From: Saccoglossus kowalevskii
Taxonomy: Eukaryota; Hemichordata; Enteropneusta; Harrimaniidae
Length of the DNA: 32,816 nt
Assembly (NCBI RefSeq): GCF_000003605.2
Contig: NW_003130854.1
Span: 3,087,867-3,120,682 of the forward strand
Reading direction: 5' to 3'
Positions 1-10,261 of this stretch are shown here, piece by piece (the first letter of the stretch is position 1; each line of letters begins with the position of its first letter). The translations under genes were made by a program, and so were the position numbers. The notes beneath the pieces are model-generated. The model did not search any database, was not told where the DNA came from, and worked only from the letters and a program-made list of their open reading frames with translations.

Positions 1-659
1 GTTAGGGTTTAGATTACATTGAGGGCGCCCTTGTGAAATCAGCTGCCGTCGTGGGTTCTGTTTCATGTTTTCGCTTTCTTTTAATCAAATATTCACTGGA
101 CGATTATGGTACACCCATAATACACCCTTTACCTCGGGTTTAGTGTTTTTATTGTCAGGTTTAGTGTTTTCCGGGGTTTCCACTCAACGCTTCGAATCCT
201 TTCATTGAGTTGATGGGGTCTATTGTGTCGCCTATTGTCCTCCTAATGAGAGTGCCATCCCGTAATTTGAATATCCAAAGTATTATTCCACTGACTCGTG
301 TTGTTGGATGGCTTGTTGAGATCAGCCAACAGAAACAACTCTACATTGCCTACTTTCCTTGTGGCTGCAATATGGTACATGTTGTCACGACCTAGTAAAC
401 TGGTATACTGGGAGATTCCTTGGTTATATGCACAATGTTATGCAGCTGAACAAAGAAAACAATTAGGAAAACAGCTTGGGTTACGAAAACAAAGAACCAC
501 ACATAATAACAAAGGACTGGGCTGGACCCTTGAAAACAATGGATTAAATTCTTAATTCACACCTTCTTGGCTCTTGCATCTAATTAAAGGCAGAACCCCC
601 TGAGTCAACAGGAAATCATTAGAATACACCCCAAGCTGACAGGAAATGACTTTTGACCA
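1..659. other. no gene recognised
   Basis: I found no recognisable coding sequence or repeat family here. Short open frames exist on the plus strand (for example 298-555) but they show no domain, no repeated composition bias and no splice context. The first 200 bases are richer in CpG and G than the rest. The segment lies downstream of the Penelope-like fragment, read on its own strand, and could be its eroded 3' part, but no motif supports that. Confidence 0.5.
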
Positions 660-1625
660 GCTTCTATTGTTCATTTCTGGCAATGGTTTGGAGCAAGTGG
701 AACAGGTGATTAGGTAAATTACGTGGGTGGACGAGCAGGTTAGGGTCGAATTAGCGGGATTGGTTAATTTATTTGATTTCGAAACGATGGTGTCCAGGGA
801 TCGGAAATGTGGACAGCATTTGCAGAACGGATTAGAGTGGGTCGATTTAGGTTTAGGTTGGGAGAGAAACGTGGACCAAGTTAGGATGTCCTTTAGGTTT
901 TTAGGTCGCCTATAAGAGGCCATGGGGATGGTCGGAAATTATGGGGCAGTGTGTTGGTTATCGGAAATAAAATGGGAGTAATGTTGGAGGGTTCTGCCAA
1001 TGTTGGGTAGGGCCGGGGAGTATGTCACAACGAGGGGTGGCCTGGGAGGTTCGGAATTAGCTCTTTTAGTGGTGTTAGGGCGGGCTAGAGCGTTATTAAT
1101 TTGGTTCGAAACGGTGGCAGTGGTATGCCCTCTAGCGGTGAGGTAAAGAGCTAAATCGCGTAAATGGTGGTTACGGTTCGATGTCTCTGATACTATACGG
1201 TTAATTCGAAGTATTTGGCGGATGGCGATGGAATCGATGCAGTGTTTGGGGTGGGCGGAATTTGCGTGAAGAAATTGGTGGGAATCGGCTTAACGAAAAG
1301 GTTTGACGAAAGGCGGCCAGTGGAGAGAAAATTTGGGCCCTTGTAGATAATAGCGTCGAGAAACGGAATTGATCTGTGGGACAGGGTGTGGGTGAATTTA
1401 ATAGTGGGGTGGACCGAATTGAGGCGGGAGAGGAAGAACATGAGATCTTTATGCGGGTGTTGCCAAATGATAAAGATATCATTGATATATCTCCGCCAAA
1501 CGAGAGGTTTGAGGGGAGAATTGTCTAGGATTTTTCAATGTTGGACATGGAAACGTTGGCGAAAGAGGGCGCCATCCTAGTCCCCATGGCGGTACCTTGT
1601 GTTTGGTGGTAGGGTGAAGGGTAAG
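660..1625 (-). mobile_element. Penelope-like element reverse transcriptase fragment, broken
   Basis: Minus-strand frames read as consecutive pieces of a Penelope-like element (PLE) reverse transcriptase. From the upstream end they show QGTAMGTRMAPS near 1605 (RT palm motif), a YINDIF box at 1470-1487 in place of the usual YIDDIF (catalytic aspartates of motif C), FLSRLNSVHPTIKFTHTLS just after it, TYSPALPNI near 1000, YRRPKNLKDIL near 914-882, and a cysteine-rich stretch ending HVIYLITC at about 725-702. In the PLE family this last motif leads into the GIY-YIG endonuclease. Homology fades soon after it, so the nuclease core is missing, and it also stops upstream near 1625, so most of the RT fingers are absent. 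The piece is therefore about 1 kb of an element normally over 2 kb long. It is broken in several places and not functional. The family call is firm; the PLE clade is not. Confidence 0.85.
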
Positions 1626-1639
1626 CATCTGCTGCGGGC

Positions 1640-2895
1640 ATGTCGAACCCGCCCTGATGTTCCAGTCATATCAGCGAAAAATGTCAAAACAAGTTTACTA
1701 GACAAACAACCACACCAAACCACAAGAACAGTTGTTTTGTATGATACTGGATAGTGGATCGGTTTTAATATTACATGTATAATATTCAAATTGATAAATA
1801 TATACCAAATTGTGTACAAACAATTTGCGTAATGAGCAGTTCATAACTATATGCCAGGCCATATTTTTCATAGTTGTTTTTGGACCCTATACATAGGGTA
1901 TTATATACTGTATATTTAATTATAAACTGCTAAATTTATTTGCCAGATAAAAAAAATAATTTGCAATTGAAAGTTTAAGTGACTTTTATTTTGAAATGCA
2001 CAATATAAAGCATACAATGGGCAATTAAAACTGTCATTACTGGTTACGAATATTTATAATTGTTGTACATAGTGTGTGTGTGTGTGTGTGTGTGTGTGCA
2101 CCAACATATCGAAGTAGCACACACGTTTTAATATTACGATTTGAACAGTAACTGCCAGTATATGATAATCGGAAATTTGTAATCGGCAAAACAAGGGTCT
2201 TACACGTACACGTACAAACTGTCGGACAACACTAAACCTGTATATTTACAGGTTAAGGTCCGCAAAGGACAGCCCCATCCCTCGACCTTGGTTGAACCAG
2301 AGAGCCCGCCATACTGATGGTCATAAGCAAATTAATACGCCTTTTGGTACTCCTCGAAGCGTTGCACGTTGCGTAGCTGGTCGCAATATTACTGTTAATT
2401 TTAAAATCATCCCCTTTATTTTTTGACAACTGTTTCATGCCGTTGTATACACCACTGAAAGGTGAATGTACTGGTCAAGTTTCAACCGACAGTTGTAAAT
2501 ATTGTACGTGCAAGACTGATTACGTATTTTTAATTATGTGTAATTAGCGAAACGAACCATTTACGTATTAAATATTGTTATTTTCGACAAATATTTTGTA
2601 AATATTGTACGTATAAAACCCAATTCCACTGATTACAGTTTCATTGTCATTATGTGTGTTATTCCTGTTTCGTTTTGTTTTTTCGATTACAGTAAGTCAA
2701 AATGTGCCAATGACTCGTTAAATCTCGAAGGGCCTTTTAAAACTGTTTGTCCACTTTTTGGTGTGCATTGCTAATTACGGTGACAACGCTGCTTTCTGCT
2801 TATCACATTCCTTTGAGGGACTGTGTGCTGAATGAGTTCGATTTTCTCGTTCAGGATTCTTTATTGACTATTTCTGGATAGGTGCCAGTCACCCA
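1640..2895. other. intergenic, no gene seen
   Basis: AT-rich DNA without a credible coding frame. It contains the TG microsatellite annotated separately. A short motif, AAATATTGTACGT, occurs twice about 100 bases apart near 2494 and 2598. Short open frames here have no recognisable features. Confidence 0.5.
2072..2098. repeat. (TG)n microsatellite
   Basis: About 13 uninterrupted TG dinucleotides, a simple length-variable repeat. Confidence 0.95.
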
Positions 2896-2899
2896 ATGT

Positions 2900-3165
2900 A
2901 CATATGCTGTACATCTCGTGGGAACCTGTCTCATTATCAACCTCGGCACAGTTCCTGCCAAGTCACCAAATGTGGGGTTGCAATTTACTTGGTCGCCATC
3001 TTGGACGCCATCTTGGATTTGAAGGTCACCGCAATAATTGTTTTCCAGCACTCCAACAAATTATGGTATCTCATACCATAGAGGTGCAAATAAACATAGT
3101 GAACTTAGTTTGTAGACCGGGTACAATGGGAGTGCCTATTATGTGGGATTGGACCTTCGCTTAGT
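2900..3165. repeat. hairpin-bearing segment, possible solo transposon TIR
   Basis: Contains the direct repeat GCCATCTTGGAC/GCCATCTTGGAT near 3000 and a near-perfect palindrome TATGGTATctcATACCATA at about 3062-3080. On the minus strand it reads AAGATGGCGTCCAAGATGGC, the same 20-base core found in the left TIR of the 5.16-kb transposon at about 25,017-25,040. Outside the core the two sequences do not align by eye. It may be a lone TIR of a related element; I did not find a partner end. Confidence 0.35.
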
Positions 3166-3170
3166 TGAAA

Positions 3171-4570
3171 TTGTAAAGTCGACGACGACGGACAATCAAT
3201 AATATGATTCTAAAAATAGAAGCAATTAACAGTTGTCAATTTTGGAAGTCAGGCAACAACAAGCACCAAAAACACAGAATTTATTGCCCTTCGAACATTG
3301 GAATGTTACATTGTCATTCACAGTGATAAGTGATTACTTCAGAATATAGCATAACTAATAATATTTTTCAACAATCAGCAAATGGTTATATTATAAATAG
3401 CAGGCATCAAGTCGATGAACATATCAAAGACAATTGCAATACGATATATAAAGCAACGATTTGTGCAAAGTTCACCATTATCTAAGAAACCCGAAATAGT
3501 TCTAATTGTGTTCAATGTAAACAATGTCGGTGCCAATGTTCTTTCGTTATTGCGCAGCCTAGCCAAAATAATTAAAAAAAACATGATCACTGGCAATTAT
3601 GGCAACACTAAATATGTGACGTGAAACTAACCATTTCCGTAGGATAAAAAAGTACGACCCGGTGATCGATCCAAGCCGCTTTTGCCTACATGGTCATTGA
3701 AAGTTATAGGAGGTCAAATCCGTGAACGGGTGTGTTTCGTTTCACCTGGGTCTGAGGATTTACGCTTGTCGATCCGGGATTTTCCAAGCGCATTAGATGA
3801 TGCATGGGCAACCAACATAAATATTACTTGAATATACATGTAATCTCAGACAATTATTACAGTTCTCTTAGTTGTCTGAGATAGAAAGTAATTTAGATTG
3901 AAGAAAACATTGCAAGACAGAATTGGAAACAACTGATCGTTCAGAGACCAGTGATTTACTCTACGCAACGTAATTCATGTCTGTTCATTTATTGAACATT
4001 GCATCACAGACCACGTAACTTTAGAATGAACTGTGCATGTACCCGACTTGAATTCTTATTCCAGCCAGCTGTCTCGTCACCAGAAATGAATTGTTTATTT
4101 TACTTTACACAGCGTAGATCAGTAACTACACACATTTAACTATTTGCATTTAATAAACGATTGACAGTTGCTGTCGTTGAATAATCAGTCATATTAGAAT
4201 ACTAAGCTCCGCCCAACCCATGCTACATAAATGTCTATTTTTAAAGGGCGACAGTCGTCGCGCTGCGCATGTGCGAAATTTGTGTTCCCACAATCCAATG
4301 CGCTCTTCTAATGGAAATCACAAGTATAAGGTTTGCAACACTCCAAAAACACTTTTCATTTTCCGATAATAAGAGTGATTAAGTAATTTTACCAAGTAAA
4401 TATGCATCTATAAAAAATTATCCCCAGATGTGCATTTATTATATATAAATTATAGTATTCACTGGTGACATTCATGTTACCATTTTTTTTCGTACTTATA
4501 ATCACTATCTAGGAAGTGCAAGCAAGTTTTGATAAAAAAATCCTGAAGTTATATAGTATTTTCAACCACT
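3171..4570. other. intergenic, no gene seen
   Basis: No coding frame with recognisable features. A GC-richer island near 4200-4330 is listed separately as a possible promoter. The segment 3640-3800 is also less AT-rich than its surroundings, but all frames there are interrupted and I recognise nothing in them. Confidence 0.5.
4200..4330. promoter_or_regulatory. possible host promoter island
   Basis: In AT-rich surroundings this stretch carries a GC box (CTCCGCCC near 4206), the CGCTGCGCATGTGCG motif near 4260 (one base off the NRF-1 palindrome) and a CCAAT on the plus strand near 4295. Such clusters are common at TATA-less animal promoters. No first exon or coding sequence is evident on either side, so direction and target are unknown. 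Confidence 0.3.
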
Positions 4571-4885
4571 GACAAGAAATTGAAGGTATTCTTGTTTTTT
4601 CGCGATTGTTGGGGGATTGAAGACATTCCAGTATTCGACAATAGTCGAGAAATTAAAGGCATTCGAATATTCGACAATTGTCGAGAAATTGAAGACATTA
4701 TTGCAGCGTCTGACAATTGTCAAAACATTGTAGGCATTCCAGTAACTGACAATTTGATGAGAATTGAAGGCATTCCAGAATTCAACAATTTTTGAGAATT
4801 GAAGGCATTCCAGTAACAGACAATTGTCGGGAAATTGAAGACGTTCCAGTATTGGACATTTGTTGGGAAATTGAAGGTTTTCTTA
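4571..4885. repeat. 36-bp minisatellite, about nine copies, palindromic core
   Basis: Units begin at the recurring ATTGAAG motif at 4579, 4616, 4652, 4688, 4727, 4763, 4798, 4834 and 4870, giving spacings of 35-39 and mostly exactly 36. A unit reads ATTGAAGRCATTCCAGTATT followed by CGACAATTGTCGAGAA. Its centre GACAATTGTC is a perfect 10-bp palindrome, degraded in some copies. Because 36 is a multiple of three, one frame stays open for 71 codons through the array (4580-4795); I read that as a by-product of periodicity, not a gene. Confidence 0.85.
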
Positions 4886-4997
4886 TTTATTTTATACACT
4901 AGTAGCTTCATGGTTTTTGCTGCGAGAAGGGTTTTGTTGAAGTAACTGGTCCTTTCATTGGAGTTGCAAATCAAAGCGTTTCTTGAAGAGCTGTTAA

Positions 4998-5495
4998 CTT
5001 GTCCCTATGATTTGTGCAGTTCCTAATTAATAACTCATTCTTAGCCATGGAATAAAGAAATGTATATGTACCAGTATATATATATTTTAATTATTACTAA
5101 TGTATTACATAACAAAAAATGAAAATGTGTTTCTATTCTAAATATCCAAAGTAAATTCAGTTCACACCCAACATCAATCTTGCAATGAAACAATTACATC
5201 ATTATATTTCTCATGTAGGATGATCTGAGTTTCTTTAGTCAGCATGTTCCTGCCATTTAAGGAAGACCCCCAATATATTGCTGCTTCCACTGGCTCTTCA
5301 TCCTGGTAAGGTACCCTTTTTCGGCCCTGGAATAGGTAAAATGGCTTCCATGCTGTCCTCCATGAGCCTTTGTACCAGTGTATAATAAACTTATCATCGT
5401 CTCCACTCAACACTTTACCAATTTGTGGTATTTCGTCATATTGTGGACAGTAAACAGCAATCATGTCATTAACTGCAATGGAGTTGTAATTAAGA
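4998..5495. repeat. duplicated block, copy 1 (pairs with 12436-13142)
   Basis: Matches 12436-13142 in the same orientation. The shared sequence starts at TTGTCC(C/T)TATGATT(T/C)GTG, resumes at AACTCATTC(T/C)(T/C)AGCCATGG after a roughly 250-base insertion present only in copy 2, and ends just past TAATTACAACT. It covers a minus-strand terminal exon, its 3'UTR and about 20 bases of upstream intron. Many scattered differences indicate an old duplication. Confidence 0.75.
5174..5472 (-). CDS. terminal exon encoding a barrel-like domain (AVYCP...HWYKG)
   Basis: A clean minus-strand frame of nearly 100 codons, beginning VNDMIAVYCPQYDE and ending in TGA. It follows a convincing 3' splice site (pyrimidine-rich run, then ATTGCAG, exon from 5472, phase 1), so I read it as a last exon and not as a gene starting at the internal ATG. 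Motifs in order are IAVYCP near the start, IGKVLSGDDDKFIIHWYKGSW (interrupted here at residue 30-50 of the exon), a GRKRVPYQDEEP stretch, then IYWGSSLNGRNML and a helical end with ILHEKY. This pattern of short strands, HWY and a terminal helix resembles small Tudor- or BAH-like domains at the C-terminus of transposon-related proteins, but I cannot name the family. Two relatives lie at 6603-6969 and 12861-13130. It is the only intact copy; its upstream exons were not found. Confidence 0.55.
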
Positions 5496-6602
5496 ACTTA
5501 TTAACGCCGGAGACTCCTTTGATACCTTCCAATGGTTGTCCAAAAACCCGGAACGTGAAAATATTTGGAAGCAACAAGAACGTCACAGGTCTTAAATGTA
5601 ACACATCCACCGAAGACGTGAAGTGTGCCCTCAAGCGGAAACATCGTAAACATGCGCTTTCTGCCTATTATTTCATCTACATTATTAGAATGAATGTACA
5701 CACAACTACAAATTGCGAATATAATAAAATAAATAATAATACAAACTAAGTCCATTAATGCAATATCACTTGTATTAAACAACCCGTATGTCGAGATATT
5801 TTTAATTTTACATTCTAGTTCCGGATTTTTTAGACAACCCCTTCCAATCACCTAAAAAATACCTATTTAAAGCTTTGTACTCGTTGATCTGCGCAACAGC
5901 CAAAGTCGCCATCTTTTTTCATTTAAGACCCATATCACCTTTTAAACTAAGAGTGTCTAATATCAAGTTCACTCAGTACAGTTCCACATGTGGTAACAGT
6001 CGGGCATAAATTATATATACACTCGATGGGTTCAATGTAAGAGCTAATGATGAATTTTGTTTTCTCCTGTTATCGCCTTGAACACATGCACACACCATAC
6101 CCGGCTCAGAATGGAATGTGCCATCATCCGAACTCAATACAATGCAACTTACAGAAGGAGGTTTACAAGTTTATGAACACTTTAAGCTTATCAAAACAAT
6201 TATATTTGATGGAATTCCAGTTTACTGGATGTAAAATTATAGTACAACCTTGTCCATTGAGCATCTAGATTCAATAACAAATGCATGGATGGACAACCTT
6301 TTCTTTGCATAGCAAAATGATTATAACAGTCCTAAAACTACGATATATCGGAAGATTTTGCAAGGAAAATACTGACTAACGAGAACAATAAAGTCATCAT
6401 AAATGTGAATTGTGTATAAAGGCCCCAAAATAATAGCACAGTAATAATATGTATATTGAAAAAGAAAAGTACACTGTTCTTATTGAACTACTGCACTTAT
6501 CTAGTTGACTAAACTTTTTCCCCTTATATATCTTGACCTTCATCTACTCTATAAGGTAAACAATGACAGATGTTAGTGTCAAACTCATTTAGTTGATAAA
6601 CT
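5496..6602. other. no gene firmly supported
   Basis: One minus-strand frame at 5501-5851 is open for 116 codons and has a hydrophobic run (DLVCIIIYFIIFAICSCVYI), but I recognise no family, and the surrounding composition is plain AT-rich DNA. I treat it as chance. The rest holds no recognisable gene or repeat. If the exon at 5174-5472 belongs to a gene starting further right, this could be its intron. Confidence 0.4.
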
Positions 6603-6969
6603 TAACTCATGAAAGTGTACTACTAATGTTGCTGTTGTAATTCAGCATATTTTTTGGTAGTGTCTGTTTTGTGGCTTTCTTCAACATTTTTCTGGTTGAT
6701 AGTTCAAAGTCCAACAGAATTGCACTTTCCAGTTATTGTAGATCTTCCCATGAGACTTTTTTTTCTTCCTTCTGTGGTGTAAGATGGACATACTGTGTTC
6801 TCTGGTACCAGTGGATAGTGAAGGTGCTGCCACACATTACATTACCTAATTGCGGAAGGTATGTTGACTCTGGACAATACACTGCAACAAAGCTACCCTC
6901 TTTCAGTGAAGAATAGTTGGCCATTCCCTCAACTGAATGTCTTCTTCGACCTTGTCTACCCATAATTAT
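6603..6969 (-). pseudogene. barrel-like domain exon, third copy, with internal stop
   Basis: Minus-strand exon following a good acceptor (TATTTTTACAG, exon from 6969). It reads GRQGRRRHSVEGMANYSS, then FVAVYCPESTYLPQLGN, FTIHWYQRTQYVH and KKVSWEDLQ before a TAA. The same frame continues past the stop with ESAILLDFELSTRKMLKK, which matches the IYWGSSLNGRNMLTKE ending of the copy at 5174-5472. This shows that the stop sits inside the domain and that the copy is probably dead, or that the stop is a recent allele. An upstream exon at 8284-8470 joins in phase 0. Function unknown. Confidence 0.5.
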
Positions 6970-8283
6970 CTGTAAAAATAGAAATATACAACGTCAATCA
7001 ATAATAATATTATGATAATGCAATATTGCATCAAATTTAAAACAAATCAATGCATAGTTCAGTACAGGGATAACAACCCAGTGAATCATAAAGCATTTCA
7101 CAGTATGACAATATTCACAAGTAATATTCTCAAAGCAACTCTATTGATGAGATGAAGAAGATCTTTTTGTATAGTTAGTAGTAAGCTCTATTTTCTCTCC
7201 TTCAATATCAACAGTTTGCATTTGCCATCAATATTTTTAATGGTGAGTGGTGTTTCTGGCACCTATTAAAAATAATATGAAGATGCATCAATTAAATACT
7301 AAAGAAGCGTCTGTGTGTGTGATTTACAGTGTTTTCACGTATTATTTCTTCTGTGATTTTTTTTGGCTGGACTGATTTCACTCAGGCAGGTTTGTATGTA
7401 AAATCTGGAAACAATTTCCGGCCTTAGTAACAAACAAAAAACTTATTTTTGAATAGGTTCGCATCAAACACCTCAGACATGGCTACTCAACTTAAGTATT
7501 GACAAAAAGTTACTATTTGATTTTTTTTCATTACCAAGAAATTTTACTTCAAAGTTGGGATAATTTTTAACCAGAAACAGCTTTTTAGCTCTTCTGTGTT
7601 TTTTGGGCTGGGCCGATTTGGTTCAAACTTGGCAGGCAGATTATAACATCACTAGCTCAAACAAAATCCTGGCCCTACACTGCCATGGCAACAGCCAAAA
7701 ATCTGATTTTTGAATACTTTCGCCCACATTATTATTTCCTACCAGTCTTGTAATAGCAGTGTTCAAATGATCATGCTTTGTATTTTGACTAAGTTGCCCA
7801 CCAACAGATCTTTGGTCCCAACATTGTTACACTGTATCAACGTAATCCCAACGCAGATTAAAATGAACTGTAAATGCTGCGTTCAATCAAAGAATCTAGA
7901 AAATACAATCGCAAAACAGTCGGAAAGAATAGTAATAAAGTGAAGTGACTTATGAGGACTGAATTTTTTTTGCGAACTTTGTATACAAATGTTAGCTTCA
8001 CGTTCATGTCCTACCATGTCAACAGCTTTGTTTTTTGAGCGGAGTGGACCGCCACCCAGCCTATCGGCTTGTTTTACTGGATGTCATGTGAGGAATCTGA
8101 ATGATTACAGCAAATTACGAACACACTTCAGAATCAATCATGTTAATGCAAACATGGCCCTTTCAATCCAATATACAAGTGAACACTGATAGTAACAGAG
8201 AATGAAAAGACACTGTTCATCCAGGGATTCCTAGATTTATTCAAAGTGAATAAACATAAAACAGATACACAAGACAGATATAC
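6970..8283. other. probable intron with dispersed repeats
   Basis: Lies between the minus-strand exons at 8284-8470 and 6603-6969 and would be their intron. It contains a pair of diverged direct repeats (7341-7465 and 7585-7730). Short open frames at 7710-7943 and 7989-8189 carry no recognisable motif. Confidence 0.35.
7341..7730. repeat. diverged direct repeat, two units
   Basis: Units at about 7341-7465 and 7585-7730 share the order CTTCTGTG, a T-rich run, GGCTGG(A/G)C(T/C)GATTT, GGCAG, CTGGCC/CCGGCC, a purine-rich AACA-AAAA tract and TTTTTGAATA. Unit spacing is about 244 bases. The second unit also carries GCCATGGCAACAG. They look like members of a dispersed or tandem non-coding repeat family. 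Confidence 0.5.
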
Positions 8284-8470
8284 CTTCTCATAATCTTTAA
8301 CATTTCGAAAAAAAATTGCACCATTCTTGAGTAGCTGATTCAGGCATTCTGTGTTTGTAGAGTTCAGGAACATGTCTTTGAACAGCAGGAATGTCTACTT
8401 TGTCCAGTGATGGCACAACCCAATTAGGAATGTCGTTAATGTCAGGAATAATACTCTCAGGTGACATCAT
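8284..8470 (-). pseudogene. upstream exon of the barrel-domain gene, frameshifted
   Basis: Minus-strand frame starting MMSPESIIPDINDIPNW and continuing VVPSLDKVDIPAVQRH, then ATQEWCNFF. It meets a stop just after a run of eight T; with seven T the frame would run on as FRNVKDYEK straight to a 5' splice site (GAGAAG/GTATAT at 8284). That exon end is phase 0, as is the acceptor at 6969, so the two exons fit one minus-strand gene with a single-base slip in this exon. Composition is unlike the surrounding AT-rich DNA. I do not recognise the domain. Confidence 0.45.
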
Positions 8471-8478
8471 TAATCTCC

Positions 8479-9759
8479 AAGTTCATGTATCGTGGAATTC
8501 CCTTTGAAATAATAAGTGGAATTTAAATCCAAGAATTACCTTAAAATAGGAAATTTCTTCTTGAAAACTACAATTGTTATTATTGTAATTGTTAATGCTT
8601 TGATACTTGGTGTAAATGTACCTCTCTCAGATCTGTTCATTTCATGATGATATCTTCAATTCACTAATTGTGGTGAATATTTTGGTAAAAATTGATATTT
8701 TGACTTCTTTTAAAAAAACGAAAGTCCGATTACTTTTATATTAGACGTTTACCTGAGGTACCTATATATCAGATTGGTTCATTTCATGTTATCATCAATT
8801 CTATAATTTTGGTAAATATTTTGTCATTTGTGGTTAAATGTGATATTTTCACCTTTATCATGAAAATAATTCATCTAATTACTTTTGATTTGCTCATTTC
8901 ATGACCAGATTGCATAAAATATTCAAGCACTTATTTGTGATATATGTTACAAAGAACAAAAAGTTAAAACAATTACTGATAAGTATTATTTTATAATTGT
9001 AGAAACACAATCTGCTCTACATTACTTGTATTCATGATCCTGAATTAGTATGATAGTTCCAAGTAAAGTAAGCTATATGTATCATTGCCGTATGGTGGTG
9101 ATTAAAATGTAAATTTATTGGAATAATACTGTGTATATATATATATATAACCTATAAATGCACGGCAAGACCACAGATGGCTACTGGTTCAGGAATAGAA
9201 TGGTATAACATGTGGAGTGTAAAGGATGAACCGGCAACTTTTGTTTTTAAACCTATATTTTTATGTACATTCATAAACAAATATTTAATATTTCCTTTGG
9301 TTATTACTGTGTTGAACTAAACAATAAGTGATGCTTTAGGTTGAGAATGAACTTGTTGCAATAATTATTGAATTTTGTTCTTGAATTTGAATTTGATTAT
9401 TTAAAGCAAAATAATTCCAGATGTAAGAACTCCATAAATACAGGAGAATGCAATTTACATTTGTCATTCTCTGTATATATATATATATTTTCATTAGTAT
9501 ATCTTAATTCTCTTTTAAGTAATTTAAGGCATGTAAAACTTGTCAGACTACTATATTTTTTGAATGTGCGCAAGACAACAGTTCCTGACATTTGTAAAAT
9601 GCTGACAGATATGAGTAAATTCCATAAGACTACTTGACAGAACTGTGTGCCCATTCTCCAAATTATAGCACTTTAATTTGTTGAACATAAAGCTCAATTT
9701 TTATTGCAAAAGTAACACTGCTCATGATTACTTGTCAGATTTTTCTATACCATTATACC
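8479..9759. other. intergenic, AT-rich, no gene seen
   Basis: Holds the weak tandem repeat at 8620-8910 and TA microsatellites near 9133-9150 and 9475-9489. The open frames on both strands at 9368-9654 overlap each other and show only AT-driven composition (many I, L, F, Y, K), so I reject them as genes. Confidence 0.5.
8620..8910. repeat. diverged tandem repeat, about 2.5 units
   Basis: The motif GTTCATTTCATG (GCTCATTTCATG in the third unit) recurs at 8635, 8777 and 8892, each of the first two followed by ATCAATTC-like and TTTGGTAAA(T/A)ATT sequence. Spacings are 142 and 115 bases, so the units have drifted in length. Confidence 0.55.
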
Positions 9760-9870
9760 GTATTTTTCCGGGTAAAAGACCAGGATCCTGAACATGGCAA
9801 ATTGTCCAAAAATAGGGGTGGGCGTTTGCCCGGACATCCCCTGCAAACAAAAATTGCGAAAATTTACAGC
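9757..9870 (+). mobile_element. hairpin-tipped transposon end (pogo/Tigger-like MITE), left end
   Basis: Begins TACCGTATTTTTCCGGGTAA and carries a facing GGGGTGGGCGTTTGCCCGG, so CCGGGTAA.. and ..TTTGCCCGG can pair. The same arrangement and start occur at 13424 and, more loosely, at 30780. TA-flanked ends of this look are known from pogo/Tigger-type elements in many animals. No matching right end was located. Confidence 0.4.
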
Positions 9871-10257
9871 ACGCAGATCAAACTGTGACAGGGAATAGAA
9901 AGGTAAATAAAAGCACGTTTAGAAACACGTCATGGTGAAAATGTACGATATTGTAAACGCATTACAAGTTCTGAACTCATTTTCGGGGTCCGACATTTGA
10001 GAAAAATTGCAGTGACCCGTGGGAGGAGTGAGCACGTCACGATCCAAACCGAAGCCATACATAGGACCCTGGGAAGAGTGGCAAAGTCTATTTCTTCTGA
10101 ATTATGAATTTTAATATGTTTTAGCTGTTTTTAAAATGAACTTGCAAAATTTGCGCCAATTTTAATTTCACAATCGCTTTATCTTCGAAAATATATTTCA
10201 TGGCATGGCATATTAAACAAAAATTATCAATTCTTAAAGCTTGTTTCTTTCTAGTTT
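9871..10257. other. no gene seen
   Basis: Lies between the transposon end at 9757 and the OB-fold remnant. No coding frame is recognisable. The last bases form a pyrimidine-rich acceptor (TTTCTAGTTTACAG) directly before ATGAAGCGG, which suggests an intron end. Confidence 0.4.
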
Positions 10258-10261
10258 ACAG

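Noticed and set aside
4580-4795. 71-codon repetitive protein gene
   Set aside because: The open frame results from a 36-base period that is a multiple of three; it has no start context or continuation and stops inside the array.
4571-4885. CRISPR-like array of 36-base repeats
   Set aside because: There are no unique spacers: units follow one another directly and diverge along their whole length, and the DNA is eukaryotic.
5501-5851. 116-codon minus-strand gene with a membrane segment
   Set aside because: No family resemblance and an AT-driven hydrophobic stretch; no conserved motif or splice context.
9368-9654. Open frames on both strands
   Set aside because: They mirror each other and have the amino-acid mix expected from AT-rich random sequence.
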